Shown here piece by piece: positions 28,841-37,819 of a stretch of DNA of 64,000 bases. The translations under genes were made by a program, and so were the position numbers. How positions within the stretch are numbered: position 1 is the first letter of the stretch; the number at the start of each line of letters is the position of its first letter. The notes under the pieces are model-generated. The model was not told where the DNA came from. It saw only the letters and a list, made by a program, of their open reading frames with translations, and did no database searches. Source of the DNA: JANJWP01 sp964482035 (GTDB taxonomy: Bacteria > Patescibacteriota > Gracilibacteria > BD1-5 > UBA2023); NCBI GenBank assembly GCA_964482035.1, contig CAYZVC010000001.1:620001-684000 (forward strand), given 5' to 3'.

Positions 28841-29578
28841 ATGGCATTCTCCAAGAAACGCCTCATCGCCGCCGTCCTCACCGGACTTACCGCAGTATCG
28901 CTCGCAGCTCCGGCTTCGCTCGCGGACGACTATTCCTACGTCAGCGCCGAACATCTCAATGTCCGCAGCCTCGATTCCGTCCGCGGCAAGATCGTCGCGA
29001 CCGTCGACAAGGGCTACCGCATGACCGTGCTCGAAACCGCGTCCCGCGGATGGAAGCGCGTCCTCCTCGAAAACGGACAGGAAGGGTACGTCAATGGAAA
29101 GTACCTCTCCGACGTCGTACCGAACTACGAAAAGGTCACTTCCACCGTCTACGCGGTCAAGGTCGCCCACGCGTACGTCCGCTCCGACGGACTTCAGAAG
29201 AAAATCGCCGTACTCAACTCGGGCGACAAGCTCGAAGCCGTATCCGACCGCGTCTACTTCGGACGCTGGGTTCGCGTTCGCGTAGCGGAAAGTTCCAACG
29301 CCGGCTACGTAGGCCGCGTAGGTTACATCAGCAAGTACCTCATCGATCCGGTAGACGGATACCAGTTCGCTCCGGCCGAAGAGGCTCCGGCAGCCGAAAT
29401 GACCCAGGACCAGGCGATCGGATCGGACGAGAACGTCGACGATACCATGGAATCCTCCGAAGCGTCCACGGATACCGCGACCACGGACGAAATCCCGGCT
29501 TCGCTCAACAGCGCTCCGGCCGAATCGACCGATTCGTCCTCCGACGAAGACCTCTCGAAGCTCCTCGAAGGCCTCTAG
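28841..29578 (+). CDS. Exported protein with two bacterial SH3 domains
   Basis: 245 residues. Signal peptide to about residue 28 (A-S-L-A-D-D). Two SH3b units follow: L-N-V-R-S-L-D ... G-W-K-R-V-L-L-E-N-G-Q-E-G-Y-V, and A-Y-V-R-S-D-G ... G-R-W-V-R-V-R-V-A. The C-terminal ~65 residues are acidic and Ser/Thr-rich, likely disordered. SH3b domains often bind peptidoglycan or surface polymers. No UGA codon. Confidence 0.8.
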   Translation: MAFSKKRLIAAVLTGLTAVSLAAPASLADDYSYVSAEHLNVRSLDSVRGKIVATVDKGYRMTVLETASRGWKRVLLENGQEGYVNGKYLSDVVPNYEKVTSTVYAVKVAHAYVRSDGLQKKIAVLNSGDKLEAVSDRVYFGRWVRVRVAESSNAGYVGRVGYISKYLIDPVDGYQFAPAEEAPAAEMTQDQAIGSDENVDDTMESSEASTDTATTDEIPASLNSAPAESTDSSSDEDLSKLLEGL

Positions 29579-29593
29579 ACTCAACGATTATCG

Positions 29594-29619
29594 AAAAAAC
29601 GGCCTCCGGGCCGTTTTTT
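29594..29619 (+). terminator. Terminator of the SH3 protein gene
   Basis: An 11-bp stem AAAAAACGGCC / GGCCGTTTTTT with a TCCG loop, 15 nt after the stop. Confidence 0.9.
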
Positions 29620-29636
29620 CATGAACGGACACGGGA

Positions 29637-29665
29637 TTGACTTTGAAAACGCGGTATCGTACAAT
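29637..29665 (+). promoter_or_regulatory. Putative promoter of the pilin-FecR gene
   Basis: TTGACT (29637-29642), 17-bp spacer, TACAAT (29660-29665), 29 nt before the ATG. Confidence 0.65.
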
Positions 29666-29694
29666 TCCGCGGAATTTCCCTCACCACCATACCC

Positions 29695-32118
29695 ATGCGC
29701 TCCCAATTACGGAAAAACGCCCGCATCGGAGGATTCACGCTCGTGGAACTGATCGTCACGATCAGCGTCATCGCGACTATCGCCGTCCTCGGCATCGTCT
29801 ACGGCAACGGGTACAAGGCTTCGAGCAACAATACCGAACGCCTTTCGGACGTCGATACGCTGAAACTCGCGGCGGATTCGTATTTCCGGGCGAAGGGCGA
29901 TTATCCGGAACCCACCGGAAACCGCATCTATTTCGATTCCAACGGATCGTACGAGCACTCCGCGACCGGTTCGTACGGCGTTTCCGGAACGGCGACCAGC
30001 GACCTTTTCGGCGCCGAGTTCCTCGCCGAAGTCCCCAAAGATCCGGAAACCGGAAACTTCTACGGATACGGAAAACGCAAAGACGGCGTCGCCGCCTACG
30101 ATTTCGCGACGATCGACCGCCGTGCCGACGGGTATTTCGCACACGTCCGCGGAAACTACGACGGATCGGCCCTTCCATCCCTGGTCCGCGAATACAACGG
30201 CCCGAATTTCGTAGAAGACGGCAAGACCACGCACCTTCCGTACAATCCGTTCGAAATGAAGGTAACGGCGAAGATCGCGTCGTACTCGGGAGCCGTGGCC
30301 GTTTTCCCCGCGAAAAGCCTCACCGGCGAACTCGTCGAAGGCGACACCGTCAAGGTTCCCGCCGGCGGCTACGCCGTTTTCCACGTATCCGACGGCACCG
30401 AAGCCCGCATAGGATCGGCCGCTTCCCCTTCCGAACTCAAGCTCGAAAACCTGTCCGTAAAGGATTCCAAGGGGTTCCTCACCCGGGTGAAGTTCGCGCT
30501 GAATTCCGGTGAAATCTGGACTAAGGCCCCGAAGCTCCGCGAAGACCGCGGGGAACGCAGCGAACTCGAAATTACCTCCGGCACCGCCGTCGCGTCCGTT
30601 CGAGGTACGATTTTCGGCATCGCGGATACCGCATCGGGAACCGACATCACCCTCGTGGTCGGCAAACTCGCCATCACGTCGAACGGGCTTCCGGTATCGG
30701 GGTCCGGAATCGTGGACGGAACGATCGCCATAGAAGAAGGCGGAGTGCCGCAAAAGGTCGTCCTTTCGGAAACTCGGAACCCGTCCGTCTCACCGGTGCC
30801 CGACGCGGTTTCGAAATCGCAATCCTGGACGTCCGGCGCTTCGGGAACCAAGGCGAAACTCAAGAACGTGAAACGGGCTTCCGGAAGCACGAGCATAACG
30901 TTCGACAACGAACTCGGCTTCAACAAGGTCAGCGTCTGATATTCCTCGACCAATCCGAAGACTCCTACCGTTTGGTCCAGCAGGACGTTCAACGTCGAGC
31001 CCGTACATACCGAAACCTTCACGGAATCGATCCTCCCCACGAGCAAGCTCCTCCCCTATCCCGCCAACCTGAGCGGCACCGTAACGAGCGAATTCGCGAG
31101 ACTCCCGATCAAGTTCGAGAGCGCGAGCGGTTTGGTATTGGAAACCGAAATCGTCATCCCGCGCAGCGCGGATTTCGACTACGACGAAGATTCCGTTCCT
31201 TCGGGTACCGGAATGGACTGCGCGGCGGGATACGCGTGGTTCGAATCCTCCGGCTGCCAACCCAAGAGTCTGCGCGCGCTCGCCGAATACGATTCGTTTT
31301 CCGGCCAGGGCGGAAATTACGGCGACCTCTACCTCTACGATCGCACGGGAAAACCCCTTCCGGTCATCGAAAACTTCCTTTCGGCCTATGACATGTCCGG
31401 AAAGGCGTATTCGAAAGGCTTCGGCAGATCGGCCGCGGCTTCGAGTGGCGACGGCTGGGCCTTCCGCACGGCGGCGAACGGCTCCAAGGGCATCATCATG
31501 GAGACCAGCAACCGCGACGATTACCTCGTCTACGACCTCTCGCGACTCGGGCTCAACCAGCAGGACTATGCGATTTCGGTAGGCGTGCTCAGCAGCGGAT
31601 TGACCCGCACGTATTCAACCATCGAAAAAGAAAGCGGCTCCCCTTCCCTCGACTATGAGCGCCGAGCGTACCTTTGGTCGCTCCCGGACGGCACGTCGCT
31701 GTACTACCGGACGTACGGATCGGATTCCGACGATTCGAAACGCTCGGCGTCGCCGAACGCGCTCGTGCTCGAAGACGCTACCGGCAAGGTGCGCGGAACG
31801 CTCGCCATCCCCACTTCGGCGACCTCCCTCGTCCTCCAGAACGCGACCGTGGAAACCCGGTTCACTACGGTGGGATCGGTACGGAGCGCCAAAATTTCCC
31901 TGTATTTCGAAAAATCCCCCTCCGCCCCGGCAGCCGACGCCTCGGTTACGGTTTCGGACGTATCCACGTCGCTGCCGACTACCGTCTACGTAGGCGGAAC
32001 CAAGCCGAAAACCGAAAGCGGGGTCGAAAAATTCGACTTCAATTGGGGCGGCAAGCGCGACTGTTCGAATTCCTCCGTCGAAATCATCGATTCGTTCAAA
32101 ATATTCTCGTTCGATTAG
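29695..32118 (+). CDS. Pilin-like N-terminus fused to a FecR-type domain (807 aa)
   Basis: The prepilin segment G-G-F-T-L-V-E-L-I-V-T-I-S-V is followed by a pseudopilin region with G-D-Y-P-E-P. At residues ~205-320 there is a FecR-like domain (G-D-T-V-K-V-P-A-G-G-Y-A, I-T-S-G-T-A-V-A-S-V-R-G-T-I-F). A UGA at 30937 is read as Gly, and the frame continues for ~390 beta-rich residues with two Cys pairs. Without recoding it would appear as two genes. A large secreted surface protein assembled through the pilus machinery is the likely role. Confidence 0.75.
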
Positions 32119-32136
32119 CCGCATCGAGAAAACCCG

Positions 32137-32164
32137 TTGCCAAACCGCCGGATAGCGCTATAAT
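32137..32164 (+). promoter_or_regulatory. ppa: ppa promoter embedded in a terminator hairpin
   Basis: TTGCCA (32137-32142), 16-bp spacer and a consensus TATAAT (32159-32164). The -10 lies within the loop and 3' arm of the preceding terminator. Confidence 0.65.
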
Positions 32165-32179
32165 CCGGCGGTCTTTTTT
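32144..32179 (+). terminator. Terminator of the pilin-FecR gene
   Basis: ACCGCCGGA (32144-32152) pairs with TCCGGCGGT (32164-32172), followed by C and T6. It overlaps the ppa promoter. Confidence 0.75.
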
Positions 32180-32198
32180 AGATTTTCGCACATCCCCC

Positions 32199-32786
32199 AT
32201 GGCCAACATCGACCACGCTCCGAGCAAATACCTCCTGAATCTCCTCCACGTCCTCCCGGCGTTCGCCGACGAAGGCGAAAACCGCCTCAACGCCATCGTC
32301 GAAGTTTCGGCGGGTTCGATCAACAAGTACGAACTCATCACCGAAGCCGGCATCCTCAAGCTCGACCGCGTAGGGTATTCTTCGCTCTCCTACCCGTTCA
32401 CCTACGGCGCCATCCCGCGTACCTGGGACCTCGACGGCGACCCGCTCGACATCTGCATCGTCAACGTTACCGAACCGCTCGTTCCGGGTTCCCTCGTGGA
32501 AGCCCGCATCCTCGGCGTAATGAAATTCATCGACGGAGGCGAAGTGGACGACAAGATCATCGCGGTCCTCGCCGACGACAAGCGCGTCGAACATCTCCAG
32601 ACCATCGACGACCTCGGCGACTACTGGAAGAAGGAAACCAAGCACTACTGGGAATTCTACAAGCACCTCAAGAAGCCGGGAACCGGAACCGTCGAAGGGT
32701 TCTTCGGAGTCGAAGAGGCCATTGCCGTCGTCAAGGAATGCGAAGAGCGTTACGAAACCGACTACGCACACAAGCTCGCCGTATAA
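32199..32786 (+). CDS. ppa: Inorganic pyrophosphatase (family I)
   Basis: 195 residues. Hydrolyses pyrophosphate from biosynthesis. The active-site segment D-L-D-G-D-P-L-D-I-C-I-V and the upstream Y-P-F-T-Y-G-A-I-P are clear, as is D-D-K-I-I-A-V in the later Asp cluster. No UGA codon. The start is ATG before A-N-I-D-H. It is followed by a strong hairpin terminator. Confidence 0.96.
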   Translation: MANIDHAPSKYLLNLLHVLPAFADEGENRLNAIVEVSAGSINKYELITEAGILKLDRVGYSSLSYPFTYGAIPRTWDLDGDPLDICIVNVTEPLVPGSLVEARILGVMKFIDGGEVDDKIIAVLADDKRVEHLQTIDDLGDYWKKETKHYWEFYKHLKKPGTGTVEGFFGVEEAIAVVKECEERYETDYAHKLAV

Positions 32787-32792
32787 TGCCGG

Positions 32793-32819
32793 ACGCCCCG
32801 CACTGCCGCGGGGCGTTCT
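32793..32819 (+). terminator. ppa terminator
   Basis: ACGCCCCGC / GCGGGGCGT 9-bp stem with a 6-nt loop and short T-rich tail. Confidence 0.75.
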
Positions 32820-32834
32820 CGTCTTCGCTCCGAT

Positions 32835-32907
32835 GGAAGTCCGGACAATCCCGACCTGGCTCCTAACTGAAGTTAAAGTCGCTGCGGCAGAAATTGTCCG
32901 GACTTCC
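32835..32907 (+). repeat. Conserved-core hairpin element, copy 2
   Basis: A perfect 15-bp stem (32835-32849 with 32893-32907; GGAAGTCCGGACAAT and its complement) encloses a 43-nt loop. The loop holds the core CTCCTA, TAAAGTCGCT and CGGC in the same order as copy 1. The stem sequence is unrelated to copy 1 and copy 3. Confidence 0.8.
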
Positions 32908-32916
32908 GGGAACCCA

Positions 32917-32988
32917 ATGCCGCGGATATTGGCGGAGCCGCAGCGACTTTAGGACCCTAGGAGCAAGGTCCGCCAATATCCGCGGCAT
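32917..32988 (-). repeat. Conserved-core hairpin element, copy 3 (inverted)
   Basis: A perfect 20-bp stem (32917-32936 with 32969-32988) encloses a 32-nt loop that is the reverse complement of the core, with AGCGACTTTA and TAGGAG readable on the plus strand. It lies 9 nt from copy 2, in opposite orientation, between ppa and the methyltransferase gene. Confidence 0.8.
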
Positions 32989-33023
32989 AACGAACCGCAA
33001 CGCCACAATTCACCCCATCCCAC

Positions 33024-34142
33024 ATGCGCCTCGCCGCCACCTGCAACTTCGGACTCTCGTCCGTACTCAAGAACGAAATCCAGAAACTCGGATGCTACGT
33101 CATCGAGTCCACCGAACGCGTCATCCGCTTCGAGGGGGATTTCCGCACGGTCGCGCAGGCCAACCTCCGCCTCCGGACCGCCAACCGCGTCTACATCGAA
33201 GTGGCCGAAGGTTCGGCGCGCACGTTCGACGAGCTTTTCGAAGTCGCACGCAAGGGCGAATGGAAGCGCATCCTTCCGGTGGGCAATCCGGTCGCGGTTC
33301 GCGCGGTCAGCGAAAAATCGGCGCTCGACAGCTTGCCGAGCATCCAGAAGACCGTCAAGAAGGCCATCGTCGACGGCTACACCGGCCGCCCGGGAGGCAT
33401 CATGCCGGAAGACCCGGAAATGCCGGAAATCTCGGTCCTCACGCTCATCCGCGAAGACCGCGTGCTTCTGCTCCTCGACACTTCCGGAGACCCGCTCCAC
33501 AAGCGCGGATACCGCGTGTCCGGAGTCGAAGCCCCCATTAAGGAAACCCTCGCCGCGGGATTGGTCCTCCTTTCCAATTGGAGGTTCTCCGAACCCTTCC
33601 GCGACCCGTTCTGCGGATCGGGAACCCTCGTCATCGAAGCCGCGATGATCGCCAAGAACGTCGCGCCGGGCATCCTCCGCTCGTTCGCGTTCGAGCGCTT
33701 CCCCTTCGCCGACCAGATTCCCCTCGACGAAGAACGCGCCGCGTGCCGCAAGGCCGAAAAGTGGGACAAGGTCCACGACATCGCCGGCAGCGACATCGAC
33801 GACGAAGCCGTAGTTTCAGCGCGCAGCAACGCCAACGCCATGGGCCTCGGCGGCGCGGTTTCGTTCGAAGTGGCGGCGTTCCCGGGGAAGGAAACCCCCT
33901 CCAAAGGAACCCTCGTTTCCAATCCGCCGTACGGTGAACGCCTCGCGGACAAGAACGCCGCGCTCTCGGCGCACCAGGCGCTCTTCGACGCCTTCCGCCG
34001 CGCTCCTGAACTTACCGGCGGTATCATTACGGCCATCGAAGGTTGTGAGGACATGGCCGAAGGCCTCGGCATGAAGAACCGCAAGATTCCCAACGGCTCC
34101 ATTCCCTGCCGCTACTACTTCCGCACTCCGAACCGCGGATAG
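33024..34142 (+). CDS. THUMP-domain class I methyltransferase (RlmL/YpsC type)
   Basis: 372 residues. An N-terminal ferredoxin-like/THUMP region (about 1-160) precedes a Rossmann methyltransferase with D-P-F-C-G-S-G-T-L and the catalytic N-P-P-Y-G-E-R. This combination modifies guanine N2 in 23S rRNA (RlmL type) or a tRNA; the exact base cannot be told. No UGA codon. It is preceded by hairpin copies 2 and 3 and followed by a strong terminator. Confidence 0.88.
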   Translation: MRLAATCNFGLSSVLKNEIQKLGCYVIESTERVIRFEGDFRTVAQANLRLRTANRVYIEVAEGSARTFDELFEVARKGEWKRILPVGNPVAVRAVSEKSALDSLPSIQKTVKKAIVDGYTGRPGGIMPEDPEMPEISVLTLIREDRVLLLLDTSGDPLHKRGYRVSGVEAPIKETLAAGLVLLSNWRFSEPFRDPFCGSGTLVIEAAMIAKNVAPGILRSFAFERFPFADQIPLDEERAACRKAEKWDKVHDIAGSDIDDEAVVSARSNANAMGLGGAVSFEVAAFPGKETPSKGTLVSNPPYGERLADKNAALSAHQALFDAFRRAPELTGGIITAIEGCEDMAEGLGMKNRKIPNGSIPCRYYFRTPNRG

Positions 34143-34170
34143 TCGAAACCGTCGCGAATCCGCACGTAAA

Positions 34171-34199
34171 AAAATCCCCCCGATTGCCGGGGGGATTTT
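34171..34199. terminator. Bidirectional terminator
   Basis: AAAATCCCCCC / GGGGGGATTTT stem (11 bp), serving the methyltransferase gene and the convergent gene ending at 34214. Confidence 0.9.
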
Positions 34200-34213
34200 C
34201 GTACGTCTGAAAA

Positions 34214-35263
34214 TTACTGCTGGGTAGTGGTTCCGGTAGCGGTGGTTCCCGACGAAGTGGTGGTCGAAGTCGAACCCGAAGCGGAAGACGTGGTTCCCGA
34301 CGAAGTGGTCGAGGAAGTGGTTCCGGAAGAGGTCGAAGTCGAGGTCGAGGAATCGGTCGTCGAAGTGGCCGGGGTTCCTACGGTCGGTTCGTCAACGCTC
34401 GCGGAACGGGCATCTACGACTTCTTCGGCAAGTTCCTTAAGCTGGGCGAGCTGGAAAGCGAAACGCTTCTTCTTGGTCGCCTTTTCGAGTTTTCCCACCT
34501 TTTCGATGAACTTCTCGAGCTTTTCGGTCGGCATGGTTTCGAGCTTTGCCTGGAACACGTCGAGCTGGGCGTCCTTGAGCCCCCCCTGCTGCTTGATCTT
34601 GCGTTCGAGGGCGGCTACGAGACGCTTTTTAATCTTTTCATAGGCCGCGACGTCGGTTTCTTCGATCTTGTCGTCGAGGGAATCGAGGAATTCCTGGAGG
34701 CGTCCGGAGCGGACGATGCCCTTGGAATCGGCGATGTCCTGGAGGATGCCTTCGCGTTCTTCGCCTACGAGCTTGACCGAAAGGAGCGGATCGAGTTCGG
34801 AAAGGAGGCTTTCGAGCTTTCGGGCCTTACCGGAGTTGCCACCGGAAATATCGCGCTTGCCAGCGTATACGGAACCGCCGTTGTTGACGATTTCACCGTT
34901 GACGGTGAGCTTTCCGGTAACGCGGACCTTCGAATTCTGTTCGAGGGTGAGGGTGCCGTTGACGTCGAGGTTTCCGAAGACGTAGAGAACGCCTTCCACC
35001 TTGAGGTCTCCGTTGACGTTGTAAGCCCCCTTCTTCACTTCGGATCCGGAGATGACGGCGTCGCCGTTATCGGAAGCGTCTTCTTCGGAATCGGAAGAAG
35101 CGTCCGCGGCGGAAGTCGTCTGGGAAACGGAATCGTCCACGCCGCTGGTCATGCTGCTGCCCAATCCCTGGGTATAGGAGCCCATGTCCAATGCGGCCGA
35201 GGCGGACTGGGAAGCGAGGAGAGCGGATGCGATGAGCACCGAAACGTATTTCTTATTTTCCAT
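34214..35263 (-). CDS. Exported protein with bactofilin-like beta region and coiled-coil tail
   Basis: 349 residues. Signal peptide (M-E-N-K-K-Y-V-S-V-L-I-A-S-A-L-L-A-S-Q-S..). Then a short right-handed repeat region G-D-L-K-V-E-G-V-L-Y-V-F-G-N-L-D-V-N-G-T-L resembles polymer-forming cytoskeletal/bactofilin strands. A long charged helical part follows (about 145-290), and a Ser/Thr-only C-terminal tail of ~55 residues. The chosen ATG gives the signal peptide directly. A longer in-frame start adds an unlikely basic leader. Structural envelope role is inferred. Confidence 0.7.
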   Translation of the reverse strand: MENKKYVSVLIASALLASQSASAALDMGSYTQGLGSSMTSGVDDSVSQTTSAADASSDSEEDASDNGDAVISGSEVKKGAYNVNGDLKVEGVLYVFGNLDVNGTLTLEQNSKVRVTGKLTVNGEIVNNGGSVYAGKRDISGGNSGKARKLESLLSELDPLLSVKLVGEEREGILQDIADSKGIVRSGRLQEFLDSLDDKIEETDVAAYEKIKKRLVAALERKIKQQGGLKDAQLDVFQAKLETMPTEKLEKFIEKVGKLEKATKKKRFAFQLAQLKELAEEVVDARSASVDEPTVGTPATSTTDSSTSTSTSSGTTSSTTSSGTTSSASGSTSTTTSSGTTATGTTTQQ

Positions 35264-35518
35264 TCGGGAAAGGAAAAAGGATAGAGACGTCCTCCGAAGG
35301 AAGGAACGCGGCGAATCGTAGCACTTCATCCGCCGCGGTCAAGCGCGGAGGAGCGGGATTTTAACGGAATTCACCGAATCTTCACACGGGGAGCCCACTG
35401 TTCCGGCATCTTTGAAAAAGGTTCGAAATCCGGCTTGATTCGCGAGCCGAACGTGGTGGAATACCCACTTCCCCGGAAACGGGGAAGGGTTCTTACTTAT
35501 CCTAACCCTATCGGTACG
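35264..35518. other. Intergenic stretch without a recognised gene
   Basis: No conserved frame or RNA gene was recognised. It holds the divergent upstream regions of the minus-strand exported protein and the small plus-strand ORF, plus a short palindrome CTTCCCCGGAAACGGGGAAG near 35469-35488 that could be a terminator stem. Confidence 0.4.
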
Positions 35519-35662
35519 ATGACACTCAGAAAACACGGAGCCGAGACGTTTCCAGACGACATCGAGACGACGTTGGAGATAGCGATGATGGGAGAAGAAC
35601 TTTCCGACCGGTTCGCCGACTCCGTCGAATGAATCATGACTATCGACGGCATTACGGCTTAG
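35519..35662 (+). CDS. Small protein (47 aa) with one UGA codon
   Basis: M-T-L-R-K-H-G-A-E-T ... ending G-I-M-T-I-D-G-I-T-A, TAG. It is short but compositionally protein-like, is followed 30 nt later by a clear terminator, and is not overlapped by another gene. It has no recognisable domain. It could be a small regulator; existence is moderately supported only. Confidence 0.45.
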
Positions 35663-35692
35663 ATCGCGAGTCTGGGCAAAAAACGCTATACG

Positions 35693-35715
35693 GGAGGGCT
35701 TCGGCCCTCCTTTTT
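35693..35715 (+). terminator. Terminator of the small ORF
   Basis: GGAGGGC TTCG GCCCTCC followed by T5. Confidence 0.85.
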
Positions 35716-35753
35716 CGTGCGCGGCGTCAGTGGAGGAAAAATCCGGCGCGGGC

Positions 35754-36155
35754 CTAGTTTTTGAAATTCGGGAGATCGGCGCGGTATTCTTCGAAGGCCA
35801 CGCGTTTGTCGGATACGGCGGAACGTACCTGTTTTTCATTGGCGTTCATTTTGGAAACGCCCGATTTCACTTCGAGGAAAACCACCTTTTTCAGAGACCC
35901 GGTCGAAAGTCCGTCGAGCACGAGGTAATCGAATCCCTTGCCGATGAAAACCATGTCCTTCGGGGAATACGGGAACCCCGGGAGGAACGGGAGGATTTTC
36001 TCGTATACCGTACCGAGGATGACGGACTGCGAGCGTTTGACCGCGTCCGAACGCTCCTTGCGTACGGCGATGTGGCGCGCGACGCGTCCGACGAGGAATC
36101 CTATCACGAAAGCGGCGACGACCGCGGCGATGACGGCGAGAGTGGTTTCGGACAC
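35754..36155 (-). CDS. Membrane-anchored Holliday-junction-resolvase-related endonuclease
   Basis: 133 residues. An N-terminal TM helix is followed by a nuclease-fold domain with P-G-F-P-Y-S-P-K-D-M-V-F-I-G-K-G-F-D-Y-L-V-L-D-G-L and V-F-L-E-V-K-S-G. This matches the family of endonucleases related to archaeal Holliday junction resolvase (PF10107-like), with D and E-x-K metal ligands. Homologues are often TM-anchored, suggesting action on incoming or membrane-bound DNA, e.g. during DNA uptake. No UGA codon. Confidence 0.75.
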   Translation of the reverse strand: MSETTLAVIAAVVAAFVIGFLVGRVARHIAVRKERSDAVKRSQSVILGTVYEKILPFLPGFPYSPKDMVFIGKGFDYLVLDGLSTGSLKKVVFLEVKSGVSKMNANEKQVRSAVSDKRVAFEEYRADLPNFKN

Positions 36156-36165
36156 GTTTTTTCGG

Positions 36166-36192
36166 TTTACATTCGTAAGCTCCCGCTATAAT
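36166..36192 (+). promoter_or_regulatory. Putative promoter upstream of the 231-aa gene and corA
   Basis: TTTACA (36166-36171), 15-bp spacer, consensus TATAAT (36187-36192), 30 nt before the ATG. Confidence 0.55.
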
Positions 36193-36222
36193 ATTCGCGT
36201 TCTTACAATTCTACAAAAAGCG

Positions 36223-36918
36223 ATGCTCACCGCCGTACTCACCCCCCATCTTTCCATCGCTTCCGCTTTCGCGTCGAAACTCGGTCTCGAAAAGCTTCCC
36301 GCCGCCTTCGGATCCGCTTCCGCCGTCTACCGCAAGGGCAACGTCGCCGTAGTCGTTTCCGATTCCGTCGGAGCCGTTGCCGAAGTGAAGGCCGAATACC
36401 TTCCGGAACGCCTCTATTACGCGTCCTTCGGAACCTCCGCGACCTCCGAACGCTACGCGGGCGACGTCGTTCTCCCGAACGCGTTCGTCCCCTATTCCGT
36501 AGACGGCGAAAGCGAAGAGGAAGCGGTATTCTTGGAAAACTACGAAGAACAGGAAGACTACGACTTCGAAACCTTCGGACTCTCCATCGGCGGCGTCTGC
36601 GTTAGCACCGGCAAGGAACTCGACGAGGAAACCCTCATGAAGATCTCTTCGGAATACGGGGCCGACCTCGTGGACGAAAAGGGTATCGAAGCCGTTTCCG
36701 GCGGCCTTACCGACGACGAATTCGTCATCTACCCCATTTACGGAGTCACCGGAGGAATCGTCGGCAACGACGACGAAGACGTGAAAGAAACCGCGGTCGC
36801 GGCCAATATGGCCGCGGTGTTCCGTTTCTTGGAAGACTCCTTCGCGAACGAAGGCGAACCGAGCGAGGATGATGAAGACGAAGACGACGAAGTAACCCTC
36901 GGAGAAAATGATGAATAA
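36223..36918 (+). CDS. Hypothetical protein, possibly nucleoside-phosphorylase-like
   Basis: 231 residues. L-Y-Y-A-S-F-G-T-S-A-T ... Y-A-G-D-V-V-L-P-N-A-F resembles the G-V-A-G-G-L ... G-D-V-V-(L/V) region of the PNP/MTAN phosphorylase superfamily, but the catalytic residues are not clearly conserved. The C-terminal 25 residues are almost all Asp/Glu. It overlaps corA by 11 nt, so the two are translationally coupled. Assignment is weak. Confidence 0.55.
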   Translation: MLTAVLTPHLSIASAFASKLGLEKLPAAFGSASAVYRKGNVAVVVSDSVGAVAEVKAEYLPERLYYASFGTSATSERYAGDVVLPNAFVPYSVDGESEEEAVFLENYEEQEDYDFETFGLSIGGVCVSTGKELDEETLMKISSEYGADLVDEKGIEAVSGGLTDDEFVIYPIYGVTGGIVGNDDEDVKETAVAANMAAVFRFLEDSFANEGEPSEDDEDEDDEVTLGENDE

Positions 36919-37810
36919 GCTCAAAGTCGGCGCGACCGAGTGGATGGATTTCGTCCAGCCGGGCGAAGACGAGGTCGACGACATCATCGAGCGCTACGAT
37001 TTCCACGAACTCGACAAGGCGGCGATTTTGGAAGACAACCAAACGGCGAGGGTCGACACCTACGACCGCTACGTTTTCGTCGTGCTGCATTTTCCCAAAT
37101 ACGATTCGCGTACCAAGCGTTACCTCCTCAACGAGTTCAACGTCTTCGTCTCGAAGGACTACCTCATCCTCTTCCGCTACTACGGTTCAAATACGGTCGA
37201 GCGCGTTTTCGACTCGTACCGCGACGGCACGCACGGCCGCGAAATCGTGAACACGGGTTACATGCTCTACGACCTCGTCGACGCGATGCTCGATAAGATA
37301 TTCCGGCTTCTCGACAAGCTCGGAAAAGACCTCCGGACGCTCGAAAACTCCCTCTTCAAAGGCAGCGCGGACGAAGACCTCATCCGCGAGATCATGATCA
37401 AGAAGCGCAACATAGTGACGCTCAAGCACATGATCAAGCCGCAGATCGCGGCGCTCAAGCTTCTCGAACTCCGCATGAACGCGATGTTCAAGGACGAAGT
37501 CGAAGTCTACTTCGAAAACCTCGAGGACAAGGTCGACAAGATCTACGCCGAAATCGAACTCCACCAAGAAAACATCGAAACTACCGAAGACGCGCTCAAG
37601 TCGCTCTTCGACATGCGTACGAATGCGACGATCAAGTATCTCACGCTGTTCTCGGCATTCATGCTCCCACTCACGTTCGTCACCGGCTTCTTCGGCATGA
37701 ACGCAGCGGACGCGCCGTTCGACAACTGGGTCGTTTACGGAAGCGTCGCCCTAACGCTCGTAGCGATGCCGCTCACCACCTGGTACCTCTCCTGGAAAGG
37801 AAAAATCTAA
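36908..37810 (+). CDS. corA: CorA-family divalent cation transporter
   Basis: 300 residues. A cytoplasmic alpha/beta domain and long stalk helix are followed by two C-terminal TM helices, with the selectivity motif G-M-N in F-F-G-M-N-A-A at the first. It imports Mg2+ (or Co2+/Ni2+) as a pentamer. The start overlaps the previous gene; an ATG-ATG pair allows start one codon later. Confidence 0.93.
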   Translation: MMNKLKVGATEWMDFVQPGEDEVDDIIERYDFHELDKAAILEDNQTARVDTYDRYVFVVLHFPKYDSRTKRYLLNEFNVFVSKDYLILFRYYGSNTVERVFDSYRDGTHGREIVNTGYMLYDLVDAMLDKIFRLLDKLGKDLRTLENSLFKGSADEDLIREIMIKKRNIVTLKHMIKPQIAALKLLELRMNAMFKDEVEVYFENLEDKVDKIYAEIELHQENIETTEDALKSLFDMRTNATIKYLTLFSAFMLPLTFVTGFFGMNAADAPFDNWVVYGSVALTLVAMPLTTWYLSWKGKI

Positions 37811-37819
37811 CCTCCGATT

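Noticed and set aside
35412..35425. tRNA T-loop-like GGTTCGAAATCCGG
   Set aside because: An extra A disrupts the T-loop, and no matching acceptor, D or anticodon arms surround it.
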